Source: Prochlorococcus sp. AG-402-G22
Lineage (GTDB): Bacteria; Cyanobacteriota; Cyanobacteriia; PCC-6307; Cyanobiaceae
Reading direction: 5' to 3'
Length of the DNA stretch: 64,000 nucleotides
Assembly: GCA_003217035.1 (NCBI GenBank)
Contig: QCHV01000001.1
Coordinates: 62,001 to 126,000, forward strand
Numbering within the stretch: position 1 is the first letter of the stretch; each line of letters opens with the position of its first letter. The notes under the pieces are model-generated. The model saw only the letters and a program-made list of their open reading frames with translations, was not told the origin of the DNA and did not search any database. This document shows positions 37,350-47,253 of this stretch, one piece after another. Both the position numbers and the translations under genes were made by a program.

Positions 37350-38636
37350 TTAAATATTCTTGTCTGTATGAAAATTATCTTCATCAAGAAATTTACCTCC
37401 TATTAGAACCTTTCTCCTAGGCAAAGCAAACAAAGCCTCTATCCAGCTACTTGCCTCTAAATAAATAAATTCAGCAGGGCTACCTATGCTAAATGTGCAA
37501 TCCCATTCAAGGTTCATTATCCTCGAAGCTGAAGTTGTAAACGGTGCGAGACCTAATCTATTCCAAGGTTCCAACTGAGCAATGGTCATTGATGAAGCCA
37601 TCAATGATAAAGGATCAAAACTGCCACCAGGGAACCAAGGATCTTGGACATTATCTCCACCAATAGAAACATTCACGCCTGCTTTTTGAAGTTGAGCAAG
37701 AGGTGCTAATGGTCTTTTTGTTGGAGTAACGCCAGGTTGCCGTCCAAGCAACCAAGCATTTGTTAAAGGCAAGGCCACAACATTAACTTCATGATGAGCC
37801 AAGCGATCGGCCAAATGCCTGATAGACCTTTTGGGGAGGAGGCCCATGCTGCTTAGATGACTACATGTCAGAGGCACCCTAAAATCCATCTGGTCAAGGA
37901 TGGCAATCAATTCCTTTACCCCAGCAGCAGGAAGGGATGAAGACTCATCAATATGCAAATCAACTTCAGCCCCCAATTGGTTGGCAAGGGAAAGCATTTC
38001 CTTTAAAAATTTTCTTGTGTCCTTGGAATTAAATGGAGGGACAAGAACTCCTCCTATCAAACCTCCATTGAAAGCAATTCTCCTAGCAAAGCTTTTACCT
38101 TTTTGAGTCGACCAATATTCCAAAGGAGCCATTGCAACAAGTTGTATTTGGAGAAATCGCTGCCACTGTTTTTGCAAATCAATAAGTATTTCCCATGTTT
38201 CCTCTGCCAAGGTTCCAAAAATGTCCACATGTGTTCTGATAGCTCGAAATCCATTTTTTAAAGCAATTTTCATAGACTTCTCAGCTCTCCAAATGAGTTG
38301 CTCAGGTGAACGCATTTGATGTTCCTTCAGGTTTGCATTCAAAGCCCCACTGTATGTCCCAAGTAAGTTTGGATAATTTTTCCAAGTAAATGCCTTATCA
38401 ATATGAGCATGGGTCTCTACAAATCTTGGCAAAATAAGTTTTAAAGAAGGCTCAGAATGAATGTCAATAGCTTCAAGCTTGGTAATACGATTCTGATTCC
38501 AAGAAATACAAATTGGACAAAGGCCATCTACCGTAATTGCTGATCCCAAAAGGTCTAATGCAGGGTCTATTAGGCCTCTGGGAACAAGAGCCTTGAGAGA
38601 AGAAATATCTAAATCTTCCGTTTTTTTGGCAATCAT
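37350..38636 (-). CDS. CodA-like amidohydrolase
   Basis: 428 residues, amidohydrolase superfamily, closest in motif to cytosine deaminase. Metal and catalytic residues: ETHAHIDKAFTW, RTHVDIFG, DLHIDESSS, LTCSHLSSMG and the final Asp in SIGGDNVQDPWFPGG. Cytosine deaminase itself is not proven; members also hydrolyse isoguanine, creatinine and related rings. First gene of a two-gene run with the FAD oxidoreductase. tRNA-His lies 42 bp away on the other strand. Confidence 0.8.
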   Translation of the reverse strand: MIAKKTEDLDISSLKALVPRGLIDPALDLLGSAITVDGLCPICISWNQNRITKLEAIDIHSEPSLKLILPRFVETHAHIDKAFTWKNYPNLLGTYSGALNANLKEHQMRSPEQLIWRAEKSMKIALKNGFRAIRTHVDIFGTLAEETWEILIDLQKQWQRFLQIQLVAMAPLEYWSTQKGKSFARRIAFNGGLIGGVLVPPFNSKDTRKFLKEMLSLANQLGAEVDLHIDESSSLPAAGVKELIAILDQMDFRVPLTCSHLSSMGLLPKRSIRHLADRLAHHEVNVVALPLTNAWLLGRQPGVTPTKRPLAPLAQLQKAGVNVSIGGDNVQDPWFPGGSFDPLSLMASSMTIAQLEPWNRLGLAPFTTSASRIMNLEWDCTFSIGSPAEFIYLEASSWIEALFALPRRKVLIGGKFLDEDNFHTDKNI

Positions 38637-38678
38637 TTCTATAGCGGTAATGACGAATTGGTAAATTCATATATACAA

Positions 38679-38752
38679 GGCGGGCGTCGCCAAGTGGTTA
38701 AGGCAGCGGCTTGTGGCGCCGCTATTCGGGGGTTCGAATCCCCTCGCTCGCC
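38679..38752 (+). tRNA. tRNA-His (anticodon GTG)
   Basis: Acceptor arm GCGGGCG (38680-38686) pairs with CGCTCGC (38745-38751). The extra G at 38679 pairs with C at 38752, the G-1:C73 pair specific to histidine tRNA. Anticodon arm GCGGC-TTGTGGC-GCCGC gives GTG; T arm GGGGGTTCGAATCCCCT. No encoded CCA. Confidence 0.95.
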
Positions 38753-38849
38753 CTTGAAACATTTTTATGGAGCTAGAGCCTTTGTCAAAATCAAAAGAGA
38801 CTTCATAATCGCAATATAAGAGACCTTAACTCTTATCAATAACCAACTC

Positions 38850-40256
38850 TTGCCTGTGTTTACTACAAAAACAAGCTTATTACAAAAAACATCTGAAGGT
38901 TTAGAACCTAAAAGAGGCAGTTATTGGATTACCACTTTTGGCTGCCAAATGAATAAAGCAGATTCAGAACGCATGGCTGGGATCCTTGAGAAGATGGGTT
39001 ACAAAGAAGCTGAAGCCGAACTTAAGGCAGATTTAGTTGTTTATAACACCTGTACTATTCGTGATAACGCAGAGCAAAAGGTCTATAGCTATTTAGGCCG
39101 TCAAGCTATAAGAAAAAAGTCATCTCCTCATCTCAAGTTGATTGTTGCAGGCTGTGTGGCGCAACAAGAGGGAGAGGCTCTTCTAAGGAGAGTCCCTGAA
39201 TTAGATCTTGTAATGGGGCCCCAGCATGCAAATCGTCTAGAAACGCTTCTCAACAAAGTAGATACAGGTCAACAGGTTCTTGCAACAGAAGATAGTCATA
39301 TCATTGAAGACGTTACAACAGCAAGAAGAGACAGCTCAGTTTGTGCATGGGTAAACATTATTTATGGATGCAATGAAAGATGTACTTATTGCGTAGTTCC
39401 TTCCGTGAGAGGTAAAGAACAATCAAGAACACCTGAAGCTATTAAAAATGAGATAAATATCCTTGCAGCAAAAGGCTACAAAGAAATCACTTTGCTGGGG
39501 CAAAATATCGATGCTTATGGGCGAGACTTACCAGGCATAACTTCTTCAGGACGAAGAGCAAATACACTGACAGACCTACTTCACTTTATCCATGATGTCG
39601 ATGGAATTGAACGAATTAGATTCGCCACCAGTCACCCAAGATATTTCACTTCAAGGCTTATAGAAACTTGTTCAGAATTATCCAAAGTTTGTGAACACTT
39701 TCACATCCCATTCCAAAGCGGCGACAATGAAATCCTTAAGCAAATGAGCAGAGGATACACAATTGAAAAATACAAACGAATAATCTCTCGAATTAGAGAA
39801 CTGATGCCTTACGCATCTATTACTGCTGACGTAATAGTTGGATTCCCTGGAGAAACTAATGATCAATTCCAGCGTTCTATGGATGTTGTAGAAGAAATTG
39901 GTTTTGATCAGTTAAATACTGCTGCTTATTCCCCAAGGCCTAACACTCCAGCCGCATTAAGGTTCGACCAGCTTTCGGAACCAATTAAAGTTGATCGTCT
40001 TAGGAAGCTAAATGCTCTGGTAGAAAAAACCGCAAAGCAAAGAAATAATCGTTATAAAGGGCAAATAGAAGAAATTCTTGCAGAAAGTATTAACCCGAAG
40101 AACAATCAACAATTAATGGGAAGGACTAGAACAAATCGACTTACTTTCTTCCCTCAAAAAGATTCGTTAAATAACTCTTACAAGGTTGGTGATCTTGTAA
40201 ATATAAGAATTGAAGAGATTCGTCCATTCTCACTTAGTGGAAATATAGTTATATAA
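38850..40256 (+). CDS. miaB: tRNA-2-methylthio-N6-dimethylallyladenosine synthase
   Basis: Radical-SAM methylthiotransferase modifying i6A37 of tRNAs that read UNN codons. Two clusters: the N-terminal UPF0004 domain with cysteines in [27 protein letters not shown] and [11 protein letters not shown], and the radical-SAM motif [21 protein letters not shown] domain closes the protein. 468 residues. Starts at TTG 38850 or GTG 38856; neither has a strong ribosome-binding site. Confidence 0.95.
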   Translation: MPVFTTKTSLLQKTSEGLEPKRGSYWITTFGCQMNKADSERMAGILEKMGYKEAEAELKADLVVYNTCTIRDNAEQKVYSYLGRQAIRKKSSPHLKLIVAGCVAQQEGEALLRRVPELDLVMGPQHANRLETLLNKVDTGQQVLATEDSHIIEDVTTARRDSSVCAWVNIIYGCNERCTYCVVPSVRGKEQSRTPEAIKNEINILAAKGYKEITLLGQNIDAYGRDLPGITSSGRRANTLTDLLHFIHDVDGIERIRFATSHPRYFTSRLIETCSELSKVCEHFHIPFQSGDNEILKQMSRGYTIEKYKRIISRIRELMPYASITADVIVGFPGETNDQFQRSMDVVEEIGFDQLNTAAYSPRPNTPAALRFDQLSEPIKVDRLRKLNALVEKTAKQRNNRYKGQIEEILAESINPKNNQQLMGRTRTNRLTFFPQKDSLNNSYKVGDLVNIRIEEIRPFSLSGNIVI

Positions 40257-40313
40257 ATAAGAAGTGTGCTTTAAGGCCTTTTCATTTAAAGGCTACTCCT
40301 TAGTATCTATAGT

Positions 40314-41375
40314 ATGGTTTTTTCTCTCATAAAAGTAGGTGTTGTCTTTGGAGGTGCTTCTGAGGAGCATCATGTATCAATTCAATCAGCTATAACAGTA
40401 GTAAATGCTTTAAGCGAAGGTGGCAATGCCAATCTTTTTGAAGTTGTCAAGATATATATTGACAAGAAAGGTAGGTGGTGGGGCAGCCCTTTAGCCGAAG
40501 AGGTTCTTAAAACCGGATCTGAACCAAGAGAAGACGAATTACCTGAAACCTCTACCAATGAAGGCTTTAGAGGCTTGCCCAAGGAATCAGAATGTGTAGA
40601 CGTATGGTATCCAGTACTCCATGGACCTAATGGAGAGGACGGAACAATTCAGGGGCTGTTTAAATTAACTAGAAAACCATTTGTTGGATCAGGAGTATTA
40701 GCTTCAGCCTGGGGCATGGACAAACTTGCAATGAAAATTGCTTTTACGGCAGCGCACTTACCTCAAGTCCCATATTGCGCTGTTGACTCCAATCAGCTTT
40801 TCAACAACGAAACTCTTCTGGAATTAATTAGTCACTTAGAGAGCACCCTTGGATATCCATGTTTTGTAAAGCCAGCTAATCTTGGGTCATCAGTCGGGAT
40901 TACCAAGGCATATACAAAAGAGCAGTTAATTGAAGGACTTAAAATTGCATCAAAATTGGATGCCCGAATAGTTGTTGAAGAAAGTGTTATTGCTAGAGAG
41001 CTTGAATGTGGTGTCCTCGGCAAAAAAAGCATCAAAGCCTCAAGCGTTGGAGAAATTACTCACACATCTGATTGGTATGACTATAAAACTAAATATTCTG
41101 CAGGCTCGAGCAAAGTTCTAATACCAGCGCCAATCTCCAAAGAAGTAACAAAAAGAATCCAAACCTTATCTTTAGAGGCATGTAAAGCCATCTCTGCAGA
41201 AGGGATTGCAAGAGTTGATTTCTTTTACAAAGAAGACACGAATGAAATTTGGATCAATGAAATAAATACTCTGCCTGGTTTTACAAATCAGAGCATGTAT
41301 CCCATGCTCTGGGAGCATTCTGGTCTAAATGTGAATGAACTAGTAGCAAGTTTGGTGGAAACAGCTAGAGAATGA
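40314..41375 (+). CDS. ddl: D-alanine--D-alanine ligase
   Basis: ATP-grasp enzyme making the D-Ala-D-Ala end of the peptidoglycan stem. VVFGGASEEHHVSIQSA at residue 9 on, PVLHGPNGEDGTIQGL, VKPANLGSSVGITKA, and the metal-binding IWINEINTLPGFTNQSMYP. 353 residues, full length. It heads the ddl - unknown gene - ftsQ - ftsZ block, the cyanobacterial remnant of a division/cell wall cluster. Confidence 0.95.
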   Translation: MVFSLIKVGVVFGGASEEHHVSIQSAITVVNALSEGGNANLFEVVKIYIDKKGRWWGSPLAEEVLKTGSEPREDELPETSTNEGFRGLPKESECVDVWYPVLHGPNGEDGTIQGLFKLTRKPFVGSGVLASAWGMDKLAMKIAFTAAHLPQVPYCAVDSNQLFNNETLLELISHLESTLGYPCFVKPANLGSSVGITKAYTKEQLIEGLKIASKLDARIVVEESVIARELECGVLGKKSIKASSVGEITHTSDWYDYKTKYSAGSSKVLIPAPISKEVTKRIQTLSLEACKAISAEGIARVDFFYKEDTNEIWINEINTLPGFTNQSMYPMLWEHSGLNVNELVASLVETARE

Positions 41376-41422
41376 ATTAGCTTTGAGAACAAAGTGCTTA
41401 AGCAAGTCATTCCCTCAGAACT

Positions 41423-41833
41423 ATGACTCACGGATTGCTATGGCTGCCTTTGATATTAGTTTTTGTGCTTTTAACTGCACTTGGATGGCTGGAAAGAAGA
41501 AGACAGAGCCTTTATAGGGATTGGGCAAAAGGTTCTGAATTGGCAAAGCTAGATAGCTCAGGGGCCGCCAGATTACAAAACGGAATCCTTTCCTGGAGCA
41601 GTTTTGAAGCAGGGAAGTTTAACGACAAAGGTTCTTTTGAGATCAAACAATTAGAACTAGTGGAACTGATGGCTCTGACTTCTGGAGAAGCTCCACTCAC
41701 AAATGAATCTCAAGGGCAATGTCGGTTAAGGCTAATTGGCTGTGGGAAAGAACTAGATGTACCTTTTGCAGATGCGGAAAGAGCACGCCAATGGATGTCA
41801 CAACTCATGGAAAAAGCACGTTGTGATCTGTGA
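41423..41833 (+). CDS. Single-pass membrane protein between ddl and ftsQ
   Basis: 136 residues. An N-terminal transmembrane helix (LLWLPLILVFVLLTALGWL) is followed by basic ERRRQ and a soluble domain with LQNGILSWSSFEAGKF and CRLRLIGCGKELDVPFADAERA. I know no function. Its stop overlaps the ftsQ GTG (GTGA), so it is co-translated with a division gene, and a role near the septum or wall is a reasonable inference. Confidence 0.7.
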   Translation: MTHGLLWLPLILVFVLLTALGWLERRRQSLYRDWAKGSELAKLDSSGAARLQNGILSWSSFEAGKFNDKGSFEIKQLELVELMALTSGEAPLTNESQGQCRLRLIGCGKELDVPFADAERARQWMSQLMEKARCDL

Positions 41834-42591
41834 ACACTTCAAAAAATAAAAAAAACAACTTAAAAGATCTTTCTCCTTTTTTTATTGACTTTTGGAGAAT
41901 TATATTCTTTAGCCTTATTGCATCAGTCTTAGGCTTGTTATTCATCAACAATGGTTGGTCAATAATTGACACCAGACGAATTCATATCAAAGGCAACAAA
42001 TATATAGAAAAAGAGCGGATAATTAAAAGTATGGGAATCAATATACCTATTCACATAATGGGAGTTAATCCCAAACAAATAGAAGAGAGTTTAATAACAT
42101 TGCTTCCAGTAATAAACATAAAGTCTAGCCGCAGAATTTCTCCTCCAGGCGTTTACATCGAAATTCTAGAAAGAGAACCAGTTGCTCTAGCAACAAGAAA
42201 AGTAAAGAATAAGATTGAAAAAGGTTTGATAGACAAAGAGGCCTATTGGATAAGTCTTGATAATTCAGTCAAGTCAAATTACAACATTGAAAACCTTTAT
42301 CTTTCTGTTGATGGATGGATAAAAAGTCATCAAAAATGGATCGCCTTCATTTATGAAAATAGGAACAAACTAAACAGCCCTCTTAAGAAAATAATTGTGA
42401 GCCCGAATGGAGATATAAGCCTTCAAACTGAAAACTTTGACCTTATCGACTTAGGGTATAACCCTTTACTTTTAAAAGAGCAATTTTCTACACTTGCCCA
42501 TCTAACGAACTCTTTGCCTACAAGGTTTATCAATGAATTAAAAACAAAAATTGACCTAAAAGATCCATCAAAGCCAAAACTCCATTTTTAA
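41830..42591 (+). CDS. ftsQ: Cell division protein FtsQ
   Basis: Septum membrane protein linking early and late division proteins. 253 residues: short cytoplasmic basic N-terminus, one transmembrane helix (IIFFSLIASVLGLLFI, near residues 22-38), a POTRA domain (RIHIKGNKYIEKERIIKSMG, then INIKSSRRISPPGVYIEILE) and a divergent beta domain. GTG start overlapping the upstream stop. ftsZ is 146 bp downstream. Confidence 0.88.
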   Translation: MNTSKNKKNNLKDLSPFFIDFWRIIFFSLIASVLGLLFINNGWSIIDTRRIHIKGNKYIEKERIIKSMGINIPIHIMGVNPKQIEESLITLLPVINIKSSRRISPPGVYIEILEREPVALATRKVKNKIEKGLIDKEAYWISLDNSVKSNYNIENLYLSVDGWIKSHQKWIAFIYENRNKLNSPLKKIIVSPNGDISLQTENFDLIDLGYNPLLLKEQFSTLAHLTNSLPTRFINELKTKIDLKDPSKPKLHF

Positions 42592-42737
42592 ATAGTCATG
42601 AAAAACACAAACAAAACTGGAGAAAAGTCAGTAAATACTGATTTATGACCCCTTGTATCTCTAGAGTTAATTGAAAAAGCGACAGAACTCTCTACCTAGT
42701 TCATAATGCACAAAAAATTAGTATTTAAATCCTACAT

Positions 42738-43862
42738 ATGGTCATAGGCATGGGAAACAATGTGGGGCCTTCCAACATTGAACAAATTCAACCAAGTCAA
42801 AATGCTCGCATTGAAGTGATTGGGGTTGGTGGTGGAGGCAGCAATGCCGTAAACCGAATGATTCTCAGCGACCTGAGAGGCGTCTCATATCGAGTACTCA
42901 ATACGGATGCCCAAGCTTTACTGCAATCTTCCGCTGAAAGCAGAGTGCAACTTGGTCAAACTCTGACAAGAGGTCTAGGTGCCGGTGGCAACCCAAGCAT
43001 TGGTCAAAAAGCAGCAGAAGAGTCGCGCGCTGATCTGCAACAGGCGCTTGAAGGAGCAGATTTAGTATTTATTGCTGCTGGAATGGGAGGTGGTACAGGC
43101 ACAGGAGCTGCACCTGTAGTAGCCGAAGTAGCCAAAGAGACTGGGGCACTAACAGTAGCAATTGTCACAAAGCCTTTTAGTTTTGAAGGCCGCCGTCGCA
43201 TGCGTCAAGCTGATGAAGGGATTGAAAGACTTGCTGAAAATGTCGACACGTTAATTGTTATCCCAAACGATCGATTAAAAGATGTAAATGCAGCCGCTCC
43301 CCTTCAAGAAGCATTCAGGAATGCAGACGACATCTTAAGAATGGGAGTAAAAGGTATTAGCGATATTATTACTTGCCCAGGCTTAGTAAATGTGGACTTT
43401 GCAGATGTTCGTTCTGTAATGACAGAAGCAGGAACTTCTCTCCTTGGAATTGGATTTGGCTCAGGTCGTTCTAGATCTGTTGAAGCAGCTCAGGCTGCTA
43501 TTAATAGCCCCCTACTTGAAGCAAGTCGAATTGATGGAGCTAAAGGATGCGTAATCAACATAACTGGTGGGAAGGATATGACGTTGGAAGATATGACAAC
43601 AGCATCTGAAGTTGTTTCTGATGTGGTCGATCCTGAAGCGAATATTATCGTTGGTGCTGTTATTGATCCAGATTTAGAAGGAGAAGTACAAGTAACTGTT
43701 ATAGCAACTGGTTTCGATAGCAATCAACCTTATAAGAATCAAAGATCTGGCTCTAAATTATCAGCACAATCTCTTTATAAACAAAATACAAACAAAGAAC
43801 CTGGAGCAAGTATTCCTGAATTCCTAAGACTTAGACAAATCAGGAGAGAATCTGACAATTAA
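42738..43862 (+). CDS. ftsZ: Cell division protein FtsZ
   Basis: Tubulin-like GTPase forming the Z ring. [13 protein letters not shown] near residue 31, the tubulin signature [13 protein letters not shown]7 loop [11 protein letters not shown] and the C-terminal peptide [10 protein letters not shown] that binds FtsA/ZipN-type partners. 374 residues. Two ATGs (42738 and 42750) are possible starts. The 146-bp leader after ftsQ probably holds its own promoter; Ftn2 is encoded at 17-19 kb. Confidence 0.96.
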   Translation: MVIGMGNNVGPSNIEQIQPSQNARIEVIGVGGGGSNAVNRMILSDLRGVSYRVLNTDAQALLQSSAESRVQLGQTLTRGLGAGGNPSIGQKAAEESRADLQQALEGADLVFIAAGMGGGTGTGAAPVVAEVAKETGALTVAIVTKPFSFEGRRRMRQADEGIERLAENVDTLIVIPNDRLKDVNAAAPLQEAFRNADDILRMGVKGISDIITCPGLVNVDFADVRSVMTEAGTSLLGIGFGSGRSRSVEAAQAAINSPLLEASRIDGAKGCVINITGGKDMTLEDMTTASEVVSDVVDPEANIIVGAVIDPDLEGEVQVTVIATGFDSNQPYKNQRSGSKLSAQSLYKQNTNKEPGASIPEFLRLRQIRRESDN

Positions 43863-43871
43863 GCTAATTTT

Positions 43872-43975
43872 AAGGTGACCCGGAGTCCACGCCTGCTTGA
43901 AGCATCCCGTTTGGCTGCTACCTTCCGGTCCTGACCAGGTATGAGCGTTCAAGCCGCATAGGTCCGAGTCTCCTA
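43872..43975 (-). ncRNA. ffs: Signal recognition particle RNA (small, 4.5S type)
   Basis: The reverse strand carries the highly conserved domain IV loop: GGTCAGGACCGGAAGGTAGC, then AGCCAAACGGGAT. The outer ends pair (TTAGGAGACTCGGACC with GGACTCCGGGTCACCTTAA, with a bulge and one mismatch), giving a long hairpin of about 105 nt. It is the RNA partner of Ffh. The end points are estimated from the pairing. It lies tail to tail with ftsZ, 9 bp after its stop. Confidence 0.93.
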
Positions 43976-44011
43976 AATTTTAGCAACCTATCCTTTTAGC
44001 CACAAAGCTAA

Positions 44012-44782
44012 ATGCTTCCAAAGGAACTAATTCAATTTAAAGAACTTAAAAAAACCATCACAGTACTGACTGCATGGGACAGCATTTCTTCTTCAATAGT
44101 TGAAGAAGCAGGAGCTGATGTTGTCCTTGTAGGAGATTCCTTAGCAATGTTTATTCATGGACATTCAACAACGTTACCTATAACTCTTGATCAAATGCTC
44201 TCCCATACACAAGCCGTAGGTAGAGGGTTTAAAAAAAGCATAGAAAAGCAACCATTAGTAGTTTGCGATTTGCCTTTTCTTAGTTACCAGTGTGGTGAAG
44301 ATAAAGCAGTTTCAGCAGCTGGAACTTTGCTTAAGAACTCTTGTGCTTCGGCTGTAAAACTTGAAGGCGCTGAAAAAGAAATTCTTTCTGTGATTAATCG
44401 ACTAATAAGAATGGGCATCCCTGTAATGGGCCATCTAGGACTTACTCCGCAATCGGTTAAAAACCTTGGTTATAAAAGACAAGCTGAAGATAAAAAGAGC
44501 CAGGATAAACTTATTGCGCAAGCAATACAATTAGAGAAAGCAGGATGCTTCTCTCTTGTCCTAGAACATGTTCCTGAAAAACTTTCACTTCAGTTAAAAG
44601 AAACACTAAAAATTCCAGTTATAGGAATAGGAGCTGGCAAACACTGTGATGGACAAGTAAGAGTTACAGCAGATCTACTTGGTCTTACAGATAAGCAGCC
44701 TCCCTTTACAAAACCGTTGCTTAATGGAAAAGATCTATTTACAAGCGCACTGAAAAGCTGGGTAAAGAATGAGCAATTTTAG
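44012..44782 (+). CDS. panB: 3-methyl-2-oxobutanoate hydroxymethyltransferase
   Basis: First step of pantothenate synthesis, from 2-oxoisovalerate and methylene-THF. [49 protein letters not shown] and [13 protein letters not shown] are the family motifs with the metal-binding Asp residues. 256 residues. The last 44 bp overlap the end of hemW on the other strand. The start is 36 bp from the 5' end of the divergent SRP RNA gene. Confidence 0.93.
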   Translation: MLPKELIQFKELKKTITVLTAWDSISSSIVEEAGADVVLVGDSLAMFIHGHSTTLPITLDQMLSHTQAVGRGFKKSIEKQPLVVCDLPFLSYQCGEDKAVSAAGTLLKNSCASAVKLEGAEKEILSVINRLIRMGIPVMGHLGLTPQSVKNLGYKRQAEDKKSQDKLIAQAIQLEKAGCFSLVLEHVPEKLSLQLKETLKIPVIGIGAGKHCDGQVRVTADLLGLTDKQPPFTKPLLNGKDLFTSALKSWVKNEQF

Positions 44783-45998
44783 GCAATGATTCCCACCACA
44801 ACATCATTTCTACAAGAATATGGTTGCTAACATTCATTCCGTCTGGATCACTAAGAACATATCTGCTACCTTTTCGCACTAACCAACCCTTTTCAATAGA
44901 ACTTGCCCAAGCATTTTCTAATCTGCTTAAAAAAACTTTCCTCTCTTTTTTTTTCCAGCCCCAATTCTTTGCCAGCTGTTCAACATCAATTCCCTCTCGA
45001 CGTCGAAGTCCAACAAGAAAAAGCTCATCCAAATCCATTGAGCTTTTCTTCCCAGGCTTTAAAGATTCATCAATACCAAGACTTTCTTGTTTTATTACCC
45101 ATTTTTCATATTCTGCTCTTGTTCTAGGCCGCTCTAACATTTCCCCCCAAGGACAACTAGTTGCGCCTAATCCAAACCCCCACCATCCACCACCGCTCCA
45201 ATAAACTCTATTATGCCTAGAAGTATGACCAGGCAAGGCGTAATTTGAAATTTCATAGCGAGAAAATCCAGCATCTTTAAGCATTGCACTAGTTAATGCA
45301 CATATATCAGCAGCTATTTCATCACTAGGTAAATTCAATTCTCCTCTTCCTTTCCTCCAAGCAAATACCGTCCCTTTTTCAATAGCAAGGTCATATATGG
45401 AAATATGGGGAGGGTGAATATTCAATACCTCTTTAAGTTGCTTTTCCCAAGAAGTTAGGTCCTGATCTGGCAGGTTCTGAATAAGATCAATATTCCAACT
45501 AGATAGCTCACCTTTTCTAAAAAAGTTTTCTACCCATTCGCAAGCTTGAAATAATTCAAAAGAAGTATGTCTTCGGCCAATTCGGGCCAGAACCTCATCA
45601 TCAAAACTTTGTGCGCCAAGACTAAATCTATTAATACCTATCGAAATATATTCTTTAAGGTCATCTTTATAAAAACTTGCTGGATCTATCTCAAGAGTTA
45701 TTTCAGCCCCATTTTGAATTCCAAAACTATCAATAAGTATTTCTAATACATAAGCAATTTGCTTAGGGCTCAAAATTGAAGGCGTCCCACCACCGATGTA
45801 AATAGTAGATAATGGAGGAGCTTTTGGAGCTAAAGCTATTTCTCTAGAAAGAAGCGTTAAATAAGCCTGTATTGATGAACTTCCAGGACCAGCCTCTCCC
45901 CCAGCAAAGTCGCCTAAAGGCACTACCGGGAAGTCACAATAGAAACAACGCCTATGACAAAAAGGAATATGCAAATAAGCACTCCGGGGATAGTTCAC
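44739..45998 (-). CDS. hemW: HemW-type radical SAM protein (heme chaperone)
   Basis: 419 residues, usually annotated as oxygen-independent coproporphyrinogen III oxidase. [15 protein letters not shown] gives the CX3CX2C cluster. The lack of the N-terminal extra cysteine and tripwire region of HemN and presence of [18 protein letters not shown] point to HemW, thought to insert heme rather than make it. Start GTG at 45998. The 110 bp before the divergent PIN-TRAM gene hold both promoters. Confidence 0.88.
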   Translation of the reverse strand: MNYPRSAYLHIPFCHRRCFYCDFPVVPLGDFAGGEAGPGSSSIQAYLTLLSREIALAPKAPPLSTIYIGGGTPSILSPKQIAYVLEILIDSFGIQNGAEITLEIDPASFYKDDLKEYISIGINRFSLGAQSFDDEVLARIGRRHTSFELFQACEWVENFFRKGELSSWNIDLIQNLPDQDLTSWEKQLKEVLNIHPPHISIYDLAIEKGTVFAWRKGRGELNLPSDEIAADICALTSAMLKDAGFSRYEISNYALPGHTSRHNRVYWSGGGWWGFGLGATSCPWGEMLERPRTRAEYEKWVIKQESLGIDESLKPGKKSSMDLDELFLVGLRRREGIDVEQLAKNWGWKKKERKVFLSRLENAWASSIEKGWLVRKGSRYVLSDPDGMNVSNHILVEMMLWWESLPKIAHSLPSFSVRL

Positions 45999-46107
45999 TG
46001 CTTGTCCTATAAATCAATACGCAAAGGTATCCAGATCTTTGTTGGCGAAAATCTTAGATATGAATCATGCTGCATATACAAAATAACAGGACGCAAAACT
46101 TAATTTC

Positions 46108-47223
46108 ATGGCGAGCCTCCTGATAATTATTACATTCCTTGTGGCTGGAGCAATTAGTGCTTGGCTGGGTTTCGATTATTTACCAAAAACAATATCCGAG
46201 ATAATTTCAAATTATGAGCATCCAAGAATTGTCTTAATGGCTTTTGGTTCTTCATTGGGATTAGTTATAGGAATATTGTTTCAACAATTACGAGCAAAAC
46301 TTACTCAGGAAATAAAAAAGACGCCCACCGACCTTTTAATAAGTCGAGCCATAGGGTTAATATTAGGCCTTCTTGTTGCAAATCTACTTTTAGCTCCAGT
46401 ACTTTTAGTACCTTTACAAAAAGAATTATTTTTTATAAAGCCAATTATAGCAGTAATTAGTAATGTATTTTTTGGACTTCTTGGTTACAACCTAGGAGAG
46501 GTTCATGGCAGAGCTTTTCTTAGACTTATAAATCCAAACAATACTGAAGCAGTTTTAATTGCAGAAGGAATCCTTACCGCAGCAAGAGGAAAGATTATTG
46601 ACACTAGTGTCATTATTGATGGGAGAATTAAAGCTCTTTTAACTTGTGGTCTTATTGAAGGACAAATCATTGTTGCTCAGACTGTTATAGATGAATTACA
46701 AAAACTTGCTGATTCAAGCAATAGTGAAAAAAGAGCAAAAGGAAGAAGAGGTTTGAAATTATTAAATGAGTTAAGAGAGAAATATGGCAGAAGGCTTGTA
46801 ATTAACAACACAAAATATGAAGGTCAAGGTACTGATGATCGTCTTTTAAAACTTACAGAAGACACAGGGGGGACTCTGGTTACTGCAGATTTCAATCTTG
46901 CTCAAGTAGCACAAGTGAAAGAATTAAATGTTTTAAACCTCAGCGATTTAGTCTTAGCTTTAAGACCAGAAGTCCAACCTGGAGAAAAACTTAATCTCAA
47001 GATTGTGCGCGAGGGTAAAGAGGAAACTCAAGGAATAGGTTATTTAGATGATGGAACAATGGTCGTTGTAGAAGCCGCAAGAGAATGTATAGGAGAGCGC
47101 CAAGAAGTAATTATCACAGGAGCTTTGCAGACTCCTACAGGCAGAATGATTTTTGGAAAGCTAGAAAGAGATGTTTCTGCCAACAAATCTGACAAAAAAA
47201 AACACTCTTCTGATCAGTCCTAG
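46108..47223 (+). CDS. PIN-TRAM domain membrane protein (YacL-like)
   Basis: 371 residues. Four N-terminal transmembrane segments (within the first 140 residues), then a PIN nuclease domain from about 160 (KIIDTSVIIDGRIKALL, VIDELQKLADSS, TDDRLLKL, LVTADFNLAQVA with acidic residues intact), and a C-terminal TRAM domain (GYLDDGTMVVVEAAR). Likely a membrane-tethered RNase; target unknown. Upstream of clpR by 30 bp on the same strand. Confidence 0.85.
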   Translation: MASLLIIITFLVAGAISAWLGFDYLPKTISEIISNYEHPRIVLMAFGSSLGLVIGILFQQLRAKLTQEIKKTPTDLLISRAIGLILGLLVANLLLAPVLLVPLQKELFFIKPIIAVISNVFFGLLGYNLGEVHGRAFLRLINPNNTEAVLIAEGILTAARGKIIDTSVIIDGRIKALLTCGLIEGQIIVAQTVIDELQKLADSSNSEKRAKGRRGLKLLNELREKYGRRLVINNTKYEGQGTDDRLLKLTEDTGGTLVTADFNLAQVAQVKELNVLNLSDLVLALRPEVQPGEKLNLKIVREGKEETQGIGYLDDGTMVVVEAARECIGERQEVIITGALQTPTGRMIFGKLERDVSANKSDKKKHSSDQS

Positions 47224-47253
47224 CTAGGATTTAAGCCTGAACAACCTATTCAT

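Noticed and set aside
40265-40300. Weak inverted repeat CTTTAA/TTAAAG between miaB and ddl
   Set aside because: Only six AU-rich pairs without a T-run; ddl on the same strand follows at once.
42715-42740. Possible NtcA site GTA-N9-TAC before ftsZ
   Set aside because: The spacer is nine, not eight, and the surrounding bases give no support.
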